Shown here piece by piece: positions 6,157 through 11,629 of a stretch of DNA of 11,629 bases. The DNA is taken from assembly GCA_030628245.1 (NCBI GenBank), contig DAOVRI010000042.1, positions 1-11,629 on the forward strand, given 5' to 3'. Source of the stretch: Dehalococcoidales bacterium (GTDB taxonomy: Bacteria > Chloroflexota > Dehalococcoidia > Dehalococcoidales > RBG-16-60-22). Made by a program: the position numbers and the translations under genes. How positions within the stretch are numbered: the stretch's first letter is position 1; every line of letters starts with the position of its first letter. The notes beneath the pieces are model-generated. The model ran no database searches. It was not told the origin of the DNA and saw nothing but the letters and a program-made list of their open reading frames with translations.

Positions 6157-6880
6157 TAGTCTGCTCTCCTAAGTATACCTCAATCACTGTTTTACTGGTA
6201 GCAATCTCCTGGGGAGTTCCTTCGGCAATCTTCTGGCCGTGATGGAGCACAATAATGCGGTCGCATACGTTCATGATTGCTTTCATAACATGCTCAATCA
6301 TAACAACGGTAACGCCCCTGTCCCTTATGCGTTTTACCAGTTCCATAGACTCGGCGATCTCCGTGTGGTTGAGTCCTGCCATCAACTCGTCGAGTAACAG
6401 CAGTTCCGGTCGTGTTGCCAGCGCCCTGGCCACTTCAAGGCGTTTCTGGTTGGCCAGTGTCAGGTCTCCGGCAGGAGTAGCCGCCAGGTCAGACAACCCG
6501 ACAAACTCCAGCGATTCCAGGGCTTCTCTGGTAGCGTCGGTTGAAGACATACCTGGTGATGTTCCGAAGAACGAGCCGGCCAATACATTCTGGAGAACCG
6601 GCATATTCGCAAAAATTTTCACTGTCTGGAAAGTCCTGGCAATTCCTATACGGCAGATTTGATGTGGCTTTTTGCGGGTAATGTTTTTACCTTTATATTT
6701 TATTATCCCCGGTTTGGGTACCAGCGCCGCCGATATCAAATTGAAGAGCGTTGTTTTGCCGGCGCCGTTGGGTCCGATGAGACCGACTACCTCACCCTGT
6801 TCGACATAGAAGTCGACATTGGAAACCGCGGCCAGCCCGCCGAAATACTTGGTGACTCCTTCACCTTCAAGTATGTGCAC
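6143..6880 (-). CDS. livG: HAAT-family ABC transporter ATP-binding protein LivG
   Basis: This is the 245-residue second ATPase of the importer. The Walker A motif is G36-PNGAGKTT-44, the Q-loop is Q85 in ARTFQTVKIF (a LivG hallmark), Walker B is LLLLDE with E165, and the switch is H197 in MIEHVM. The signature region reads DLTLANQKRLEVARAL, so the LSGGQ glycines are replaced (A143, N144), and the proline after Walker B is Leu166. I recall LivG homologues with similarly altered signatures, so this is probably a functional subtype rather than decay. The start is GTG at 6880, with GGGAGG a few bases before it. It overlaps livM by 14 bases at its start and livF by 14 bases at its end, so the three are tightly coupled. 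Confidence 0.93.
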   Translation of the reverse strand: MHILEGEGVTKYFGGLAAVSNVDFYVEQGEVVGLIGPNGAGKTTLFNLISAALVPKPGIIKYKGKNITRKKPHQICRIGIARTFQTVKIFANMPVLQNVLAGSFFGTSPGMSSTDATREALESLEFVGLSDLAATPAGDLTLANQKRLEVARALATRPELLLLDELMAGLNHTEIAESMELVKRIRDRGVTVVMIEHVMKAIMNVCDRIIVLHHGQKIAEGTPQEIATSKTVIEVYLGEQTNAGS

Positions 6881-7829
6881 GTTTCCCTCCCGAAATTCGC
6901 TTCCAGAGCTTTTGTATCAGCCCGAGAACTCCATTGGGCAGGTATAATATAACAGCCACTAATATGAAACCGAAACTGATCATATATATCTCGGGGAACT
7001 CGGTTTGCAGCGTTTCTTGCAGGTAGGCAAAAAGAGCGGCGCCTATTACCGGACCGTAAATATTCCCCATACCGCCGAAGATTGCCATCAAGACCGGCAT
7101 GAAAGAAAAGAGAACATTAAAGGCTACATGTGGGTCAACATATGTTAATTTTGTAGCCCAGATTGCCCCGGTTGCCCCCATAAAGAAAGCGCTGATGGCA
7201 AAGGTGATGACCTTAACCATGGTGACGTTAATACCTATGTGGGACGCGGCTTCCTCATTCTCCCCGATACTCCGCATGGCTAAACCGAATTTGGAACGTC
7301 GGATAAAGAAGGTAGTGAGCATTACCAGGACAAAAATACCCAGCATGGTGTAAAAGATAACGTTATTATCCACCAATATGACGTATCGACCAAGTAAGTG
7401 GGATACAGAAAGCTCCCACCAGATGCCAAGCTCCATTATGAGCACAACGAGTACGAAGGTGAAAATAGCAAAATATATGCCCCTCAGCCTTAGGGTCAGA
7501 GCACCGACGCCAAGGGCGACCAGGCTGCTTGCTAGACCGCCTATCAAGACTACCACCAGTACCGGAAATACCGCCCCTGTGGTCGGCAGAAACAGGGCTG
7601 AAGCATAGATACCGATCCCGAAGAAGGCAGCCGTAGCCAGTGACATATAGCCGGTGGAGCCGGAAAAAAGTACCCAACTCACCGTAAGGTTAGCATACAT
7701 CAATATAGAGGTTACCAGTATGACATTATAAAGTGAGCCATAGATGGGTAGTGTGACTAATGCAACTAAGATTACAAGAAGTAACCCCGGTACCAGGGAT
7801 TTTTTAAATGTAAACGCGGTAATGTTCAT
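6867..7829 (-). CDS. livM: HAAT-family ABC transporter permease LivM
   Basis: This 320-residue integral membrane subunit has about eight to ten hydrophobic segments. Together with LivH it forms the translocation path. Family landmarks are GSTGYMSLATAAFFGIG at 57-73, LRGIYFAIFT at 115-124, the cytoplasmic EAA-type coupling loop around 180-205 (FGLAMRSIGENEEAASHIGI), and FGGMGNIYGPVIGA at 251-264. The C-terminus is basic and cytoplasmic. The start at 7829 lies 14 bases after the livH stop and has only a weak purine stretch as ribosome binding site, so its translation may depend on coupling to livH. The assignment to LivM rather than LivH rests on length and the LRGIYFA motif. Confidence 0.92.
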   Translation of the reverse strand: MNITAFTFKKSLVPGLLLVILVALVTLPIYGSLYNVILVTSILMYANLTVSWVLFSGSTGYMSLATAAFFGIGIYASALFLPTTGAVFPVLVVVLIGGLASSLVALGVGALTLRLRGIYFAIFTFVLVVLIMELGIWWELSVSHLLGRYVILVDNNVIFYTMLGIFVLVMLTTFFIRRSKFGLAMRSIGENEEAASHIGINVTMVKVITFAISAFFMGATGAIWATKLTYVDPHVAFNVLFSFMPVLMAIFGGMGNIYGPVIGAALFAYLQETLQTEFPEIYMISFGFILVAVILYLPNGVLGLIQKLWKRISGGKRAHT

Positions 7830-7843
7830 TTATTTACTTATCT

Positions 7844-8722
7844 TTACTTCCCAAAAATACCCTTCGGTCTTACCAGGATCAGGGGCAAGAACATGAAATA
7901 GTGGGCAGCCAGTGATAAGCTCGGGTCTATTTTGGTTACTATTTCGCCTATAAGACCCAGTATAAGACCCCCGAGAAAAGCGCCGGGGATACTGCCCAGC
8001 CCGCCCAGGACGATAATTATGATGGCAATGACGGTATATTGCAGACCCATAAATGGATTGAGGGTGATCCGCATACTGTAAAGTACACCGGCCATACCGG
8101 CCATCGCGGCACCGAAGCCGAAACATAAAGCCAGCACGTGGTTAATATTTACCCCCATGAGGCTGGCGGTTGTCGCGTCTTGAGCGGCTGACCGGATTCC
8201 CTTTCCCATACGGGTACGGGCTAAAAAGGTATAGAAGCCCACACCTATGCCTATAGAAAAGCCGAGGATTACCAGCTTGTTGGCACTAAATATTGCGCCC
8301 CCTATATTGACTCCAAAATTTAAATAGGTGTATGCCTGGTAGTCGGCTCCCCACGCTATCAAAGCTATATTTTGAATGATGAACATGAAACCAAAAGTGG
8401 CTAACATAGAGCTGCCCTCATAGGCAGCCTGGTTTGGCGCCGAGGTTCTAAGTTTGGTGAACAGAGTCCGCTGAATTAGAAAACCGATTACGAATATAAC
8501 AGGACCAACGATAGCAAGACAAACAAGTGGGTTAATGCCAACCACGGTGTAAAGCGTCAAGGTGCAGAAAGCCCCGATCATAATAAATTCGCCGTGAGCG
8601 ATGTTCAGCACCCGGGCAACGCCGTACTGCAGGCTCAAGCCCATGGCAATCAGGGCATAGATACTGCCCAGCAGTAAACCGCCAATCGCTACATCCAGGA
8701 TGGTTACAATGCTTTCAGGCAT
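7844..8722 (-). CDS. livH: HAAT-family ABC transporter permease LivH
   Basis: This 292-residue permease subunit contains the LivH motif VLNIAHGEFIMIGAF at 38-52, the EAA-type loop at about 171-196 (MGKGIRSAAQDATTASLMGV), LGGLGSIPGAFLGG at 239-252, and the C-terminal RPKGIFGK. It has roughly eight hydrophobic segments. It would pair with LivM in the membrane and contact LivF/LivG through the EAA loop. A modest GGAAAG ribosome binding site precedes the ATG by eight bases. The gene is 175 bases downstream of the binding-protein gene; that gap holds a large inverted repeat which could separate expression of the two parts of the operon. Confidence 0.92.
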   Translation of the reverse strand: MPESIVTILDVAIGGLLLGSIYALIAMGLSLQYGVARVLNIAHGEFIMIGAFCTLTLYTVVGINPLVCLAIVGPVIFVIGFLIQRTLFTKLRTSAPNQAAYEGSSMLATFGFMFIIQNIALIAWGADYQAYTYLNFGVNIGGAIFSANKLVILGFSIGIGVGFYTFLARTRMGKGIRSAAQDATTASLMGVNINHVLALCFGFGAAMAGMAGVLYSMRITLNPFMGLQYTVIAIIIIVLGGLGSIPGAFLGGLILGLIGEIVTKIDPSLSLAAHYFMFLPLILVRPKGIFGK

Positions 8723-8755
8723 AATGATAGCTTTCCAGTCTTGTCAATCACGAGT

Positions 8756-8844
8756 GCAGGCTGTCTACAAGGCGCAGGAGAAACCAACCGGTGACACAAG
8801 ACACCTTTAACAGGTGTTACCTTCGCACCCTTTAGACAGCCTGC
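8756..8844. repeat. Large inverted-repeat structure between binding-protein and permease genes
   Basis: A perfect 12-base inverted repeat, GCAGGCTGTCTA (8756-8767) and TAGACAGCCTGC (8833-8844), encloses 65 bases. The stem continues inward as AAGG/CCTT (8769-8772 with 8829-8832) after one bulged base. The interior holds a further hairpin, GGTGACAC with GTGTTACC, or alternatively ACACCT with AGGTGT. No T-run follows on the minus strand, so it is not a standard intrinsic terminator. By position it resembles intercistronic structures in other importer operons that protect the upstream mRNA and raise binding-protein levels over permease levels. That role is inference. No flanking target duplication is seen. 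Confidence 0.75.
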
Positions 8845-8897
8845 TTATTATATCGTTGCACTATTTTAGCACTAGTTGTTGCTATGTTCCAGTTTTA

Positions 8898-10214
8898 CTA
8901 AGGTGTTGGCCAATCCGGCTTGGGATAGATCCAATCCGATGTAAGTACTGTAGCCGGCCAGTCACCGCCGCCTACGATTTCCATCGTCCCATTCTGCCAT
9001 TGACCAATCTCACCGGTATGGGTTTCCTTGGCCATAAGCCCGCCGCCATCACCGAACATCTCGAACCAGGTATCTCCCAGAATGGTATCGAAGTGGTGCG
9101 TGGCTATGTAATCCCTTATCACGTCCTGGTCAAGGGTTCCGGTCGCCTCGATAGCCTCCACCCAGATGTCCATTATAGGCGCGTATAATGGGGTTCCCCA
9201 CCAATCCGAATTTGGCCAGCCGACGAGTTCCTCGAGTGCAGTAAAATGTTCTGCAAATGCGGGAGATGTGTCCTTGTTCGCAGTGGCAAAACAGCTTACT
9301 CCCTCTACTACCGCGGGGTCACCGCCAAACGATACGCCGTAAAAGCCGAAATTGGCTCCAGGGCCCATGATAACGGCCGGCGGGTTAAAGCCAAGTGCCA
9401 TCATCTCACCGGTAACCGGCAGGACTATAGGGGGATAGGCAAAAACGCAAAAGACATCGGGATTAGCCGCCTTGGCTTCCTTAACTAAGAGTGAGAAGTC
9501 CGTATAGGTTATGGGAACGGATTTGTTGGCGATTACTTCAATTCCTACCCTGGCGAATTCCATATTCCCCACGCCGCCGTACTCCACGCCATGGAGGTCG
9601 GCAATGGAGATTATATACGCCGTCTTGGCGCCCTCGGCAGCGCACATGTCAGCGAAAACCGGTAACTCGTAGTGGTCGGAGAAGGACAGGGAGACAAACG
9701 TGTAGGGTAGGCCTGGAAGCGAGTCCCTCATAGTGACGGCGCCACCCTCGGCGGTGATAAGTACCATCCCGTACTTATTAGCGATAGGGGCTTGAGCAGA
9801 AATGAAAGAGGTGCCGCAGGAGGAGAACAGGATGTCAACCTTGTCCTCCAGTATCAGCTTTTCTGTCAGCCTCACCATGGTGCCCACATCAGTGGCATCA
9901 TCATATATAAGGAACTCTATGGGCAATTTCTTGCCGTACTCTTCCACGTAGATACCGCCATCGGCATTGACCTTTTGCTCCCACAACTGCATCATTGGCC
10001 CTAATGCCGCGTCTCCGATAGGAGCTTGTGCACCGGTGAGAGGCCTGGACGCGCCAATAACAATGCTATCTTTGATTGGCGCTGCCGGTTCTGGTGCCGG
10101 TGCGGGTGCCGGTGCTGGTGCCGGTTCTTCTTCAGCACAGCCGACCACTGCCGTTAACATTAAAATCAAGCAAATTGACAGTGGTATGATGAATTTTCTA
10201 ATCTTTTTCCACAT
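8898..10214 (-). CDS. HAAT-family ABC transporter substrate-binding lipoprotein (Peripla_BP_6 type)
   Basis: This 438-residue protein has a lipoprotein signal peptide: basic MWKKIRK, a hydrophobic core, and lipobox V23-V24-G25-C26. After the lipidated Cys comes an Ala-Pro-rich tether (about residues 27-46) and then the ligand-binding domain, which opens DSIVIGASRPLTGAQAPIGDAA, the standard Leu/Ile/Val-binding protein opening. The protein captures substrate outside the membrane and delivers it to LivHM. It is longer than typical LivJ/LivK (about 350 mature residues), with several aromatic-rich segments near the C-terminus, so the ligand may not be an amino acid. HAAT binding proteins also take up amides, urea and aromatic or short acids. 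An AGGAGG site lies seven bases before the ATG. It is the first gene of the operon, behind a long leader. Confidence 0.92.
   Translation of the reverse strand: MWKKIRKFIIPLSICLILMLTAVVGCAEEEPAPAPAPAPAPEPAAPIKDSIVIGASRPLTGAQAPIGDAALGPMMQLWEQKVNADGGIYVEEYGKKLPIEFLIYDDATDVGTMVRLTEKLILEDKVDILFSSCGTSFISAQAPIANKYGMVLITAEGGAVTMRDSLPGLPYTFVSLSFSDHYELPVFADMCAAEGAKTAYIISIADLHGVEYGGVGNMEFARVGIEVIANKSVPITYTDFSLLVKEAKAANPDVFCVFAYPPIVLPVTGEMMALGFNPPAVIMGPGANFGFYGVSFGGDPAVVEGVSCFATANKDTSPAFAEHFTALEELVGWPNSDWWGTPLYAPIMDIWVEAIEATGTLDQDVIRDYIATHHFDTILGDTWFEMFGDGGGLMAKETHTGEIGQWQNGTMEIVGGGDWPATVLTSDWIYPKPDWPTP
10077..10124 (-). repeat. Ala-Pro codon repeat in the lipoprotein tether
   Basis: A hexanucleotide-like repeat (GGTGCC/GGTGCG/GGTGCT on the plus strand) encodes alternating Ala and Pro just after the lipidated Cys of the binding protein. 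It probably gives a stiff, extended spacer from the membrane and may vary in length between strains. Confidence 0.75.
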
Positions 10215-10323
10215 GTAAATACCTCCTGTTAATGGTACTGTACCTTATCAGTACTGGCTCACGCGTCTTACATGCAATCACCTCCCCAATTTTCAGCTTT
10301 CTATGTGAAACTGTGACATATAC

Positions 10324-10352
10324 AATTTATCATGGCAGTATTTAGATTTCAA
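10324..10352 (-). promoter_or_regulatory. Candidate proximal promoter for the transporter operon
   Basis: Minus strand TTGAAA (10352-10347), 17-base spacer, TAAATT (10329-10324), with a TG one base before it giving an extended -10. Its start would be near 10317, about 100 nt before the binding-protein ATG. It lies immediately downstream of the terminator-like hairpin at 10356-10380. Confidence 0.45.
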
Positions 10353-10355
10353 TAT

Positions 10356-10380
10356 AAAAATCTCTATGGGTTTATAGAGA
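10356..10380 (-). terminator. Intrinsic terminator-like hairpin in the transporter leader
   Basis: Minus strand: stem TCTCTAT (10380-10374) and ATAGAGA (10367-10361), six-base loop, followed directly by TTTTT (10360-10356). After one mismatch the A-run before the stem can pair with the T-run. The stem is AT-rich, so strength is uncertain. It would stop transcripts from the distal promoter about 150 nt after their start, giving either an attenuator or the end of a small RNA. Confidence 0.6.
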
Positions 10381-10513
10381 ATTTTATAAACGGATTAGCT
10401 TGCCATGGTTTACATAATTGTGTTTTTCTCCTCTACGACTTGTTAAAACAACCATGAGAAGTAGCGTAGCACTCCGATTCGCGATATTGTACCTATAGTT
10501 GCGTTTGCAAAAC

Positions 10514-10541
10514 TTTATAATAACCTTGTGATGGTTGTCAA
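10514..10541 (-). promoter_or_regulatory. Distal promoter upstream of the transporter operon
   Basis: Minus strand TTGACA (10541-10536), 16-base spacer, TATAAA (10519-10514). Transcription would start near 10507 and run about 290 nt before the binding-protein ATG. In between are an inverted repeat (10404-10410 with 10450-10456), a small hairpin (10440-10451) and the terminator-like hairpin. The -35 lies at the edge of the transposase remnant region. Confidence 0.6.
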
Positions 10542-10599
10542 GTGTCGTGAACGTAAGGTTAAGAAAATTTTTAGAGAGAGAAAGGAAGCTACATGGTGT

Positions 10600-10770
10600 T
10601 GTGCTTCAATGGAAGTCGGCAGCGAGTTTATTAACCAGCATCTTTTCACCTATTGCCAGCGGGAGAAGATTAGCTTCACCCGCTCCCGCTCCTGCAAGGA
10701 GAACGGCGGCTGGCCGTGCGCCCCGCCAGTTTGGGTAACCGGAATTATGAGGCAACAAGGAGGGCTTCGG
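10600..10770 (+). pseudogene. Decayed integrase-core transposase fragment
   Basis: The plus-strand frame through 10618-10704 encodes GSEFINQHLFTYCQREKI followed by SFTRSRSCKEN. This matches the second catalytic Asp region of DDE integrase-core transposases, whose pattern I recall as DNGSEFIN-x-HL-x2-YC-x4-I-x-FTRSR-x-YKKND. The residues before GSEF (SMEV) no longer provide the D-N, and the sequence after KEN does not continue into the expected VEQKN stretch in this frame, so it is frameshifted or truncated on both sides. About 30 residues are recognisable. It is a non-functional remnant of an insertion sequence in the gap between the transporter and hisA. I could not find its terminal inverted repeats. 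Nothing else gene-like is seen in 10542-10782. Confidence 0.6.
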
Positions 10771-10824
10771 TAACAGTTTAATTTGACGCAATACGTACAC
10801 GAACGGGCGCAATATAATCACAAA

Positions 10825-10854
10825 TTGTCTAATATATCATCCAGGTGCTATAAT
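10825..10854 (+). promoter_or_regulatory. Extended -10 promoter for hisA
   Basis: Plus strand TTGTCT (10825-10830), 18-base spacer, perfect TATAAT (10849-10854) with a TG one base before it. The start would be near 10861, leaving a leader of about 27 nt. It sits downstream of the TTG at 10783, which rules that codon out as the start for this transcript. Confidence 0.65.
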
Positions 10855-10877
10855 TTCCACATAATCCGTGATAGAAA

Positions 10878-10882
10878 GAGGT
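10878..10882 (+). promoter_or_regulatory. Ribosome binding site supporting an ATA start for hisA
   Basis: GAGGT lies five bases before the ATA at 10888. No ATG, GTG or TTG in the hisA frame lies within reach of this site. Confidence 0.6.
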
Positions 10883-10887
10883 CCGAA

Positions 10888-11607
10888 ATAGAGATAATAC
10901 CGGCCATAGACTTACGGGACGGCAGGTGCGTCCGCCTGTATCAGGGCGACTACAACCAGGAAACTGTCTTTTCCGACGACCCTCTCGACGTTGCCCTTAA
11001 ATGGCAGTCCATGGGGGCGCCACGACTTCACATCATCGACCTTGATGGGGCCGCCTCCGGCGAAATACGCAACCTGGAAATCATCCGGGATATTGGCAGG
11101 GCTATGTTGATACCCGTCCAGCTTGGCGGCGGTATCCGTGATATCGAAACGATTGAGGCATTGCTGAAAGCGGGCATTGAGCGCGTGATTCTGGGCACGG
11201 CCGCCGTGGAAGACCCCGGGCTGGTTACCGATGCCTGCCGCCGCTTCCGTGACTCTGTAATCGTCGGCATCGATGCCCGCGAAGGGTATGTCGCCACGCG
11301 CGGCTGGGTAAATGATACGGAACAGGCTGCCGTAGACCTGGCTGATTCCATGGCGCAGATTGGCGTCAGGCGTTTTATTTTTACCGATATCAGCCGTGAT
11401 GGTACGTTGACGGAACCCAACTTCTCGGCAATCGCCGAGATGATAGACGCCGTCAGATTGCCGATTATTGCCGCGGGTGGTATTACCACGATAAGCCACC
11501 TTAAAATGCTTCAAAAGCTCGGCGCCGAGGGTGCTATCGTGGGCAAGGCTCTATACACGGGAGATATTATCCTGAAGCAGGCGCTGAACGAAATCGGCCA
11601 GATGTGA
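10888..11607 (+). CDS. hisA: Phosphoribosylformimino-5-aminoimidazole carboxamide ribotide isomerase (HisA), ATA start
   Basis: HisA catalyses the Amadori rearrangement of ProFAR to PRFAR, the fourth step of histidine synthesis, in the cytoplasm. From the chosen start the protein has 239 residues, the normal length for this (beta/alpha)8 barrel. It begins (M)EIIPAIDLRDGRCVRL, the family N-terminus, with catalytic Asp8. Asp129 (GIDA) and Thr166 in FTDISRDGT fit the other active-site positions, and the phosphate-binding glycines are at 79-82 (LGGG) and 197-198 (AAGGI). The codon for residue 1 is ATA, preceded by GAGGT; the only upstream conventional start in frame is TTG at 10783. That would add 35 unrelated residues and lies before the promoter. 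After the stop the sequence is A-rich and ends in AAAGG at the window edge, possibly the ribosome binding site of a following gene such as hisF (inference). Confidence 0.93.
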   Translation: MEIIPAIDLRDGRCVRLYQGDYNQETVFSDDPLDVALKWQSMGAPRLHIIDLDGAASGEIRNLEIIRDIGRAMLIPVQLGGGIRDIETIEALLKAGIERVILGTAAVEDPGLVTDACRRFRDSVIVGIDAREGYVATRGWVNDTEQAAVDLADSMAQIGVRRFIFTDISRDGTLTEPNFSAIAEMIDAVRLPIIAAGGITTISHLKMLQKLGAEGAIVGKALYTGDIILKQALNEIGQM

Positions 11608-11629
11608 GTGTGAAATAAATAAAAAAAGG

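Noticed and set aside
8742..8747. TTGACA on the minus strand just before livH as a promoter
   Set aside because: At normal spacing the -10 would overlap the livH start codon and does not resemble TATAAT.
10077..10124. GGTGCC-type repeat as a CRISPR-like or mobile repeat
   Set aside because: It is a coding Ala-Pro repeat with no spacers. No CRISPR array is seen in the window.
10783..10818. TTGACG with a later TATAAT at 10813 as a promoter
   Set aside because: The spacing of about 24 bases is too long; the downstream TATAAT with an extended -10 is a better promoter.
10783..10887. N-terminal extension of HisA from the TTG at 10783
   Set aside because: The 35 extra residues do not belong to the HisA fold, no ribosome binding site precedes the TTG at good spacing, and a strong promoter lies inside the extension.

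Overview
The window looks like a chromosomal segment of an uncultured bacterium, most plausibly from the Dehalococcoidia (Chloroflexota). I infer this from gene content, a divergent ribulose-phosphate epimerase of a type I associate with that lineage, a TIGR04076-type protein and the mixed base composition. No rRNA or tRNA is present to confirm it. Genes are dense and mostly ordinary; the less usual material lies in the intergenic regions.

Left part (1-3321). A plus-strand operon carries the 3' end of a CcdA-type membrane thiol-disulfide transporter, a TlpA/ResA-like lipoprotein thioredoxin and a small four-cysteine protein. This looks like a module moving reducing equivalents across the membrane. 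Convergent to it, on the minus strand, is a two-gene operon with its own promoter: a divergent ribulose-phosphate 3-epimerase-like protein followed by a TIGR04076-like protein with a winged-helix-like tail. A small signal-anchored acidic protein of unknown function follows on the plus strand.

Middle part (3322-5340). The 371-base gap at 3322-3692 holds a strong candidate for an independent minus-strand non-coding RNA of about 260 nt. It has a consensus-like promoter, several stable hairpins and a perfect intrinsic terminator. Next, on the minus strand, are two tandem paralogous short-chain dehydrogenases with a promoter upstream.

Right-middle part (5452-10541). A complete minus-strand HAAT-family (branched-chain amino acid type) ABC transporter is encoded, in transcription order binding lipoprotein, LivH, LivM, LivG, LivF. 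It probably supplies a substrate to the cell, and the two dehydrogenases downstream could act on it or its products (inference). The binding-protein gene has a long leader containing a promoter, an intrinsic-terminator-like hairpin and a second candidate promoter. A large inverted-repeat structure separates the binding-protein gene from the permease genes.

Right end (10542-11629). The gap holds a decayed integrase/transposase fragment, then an extended -10 promoter and hisA. The hisA product aligns with its family only if translation starts at an ATA codon. The window ends just after hisA.
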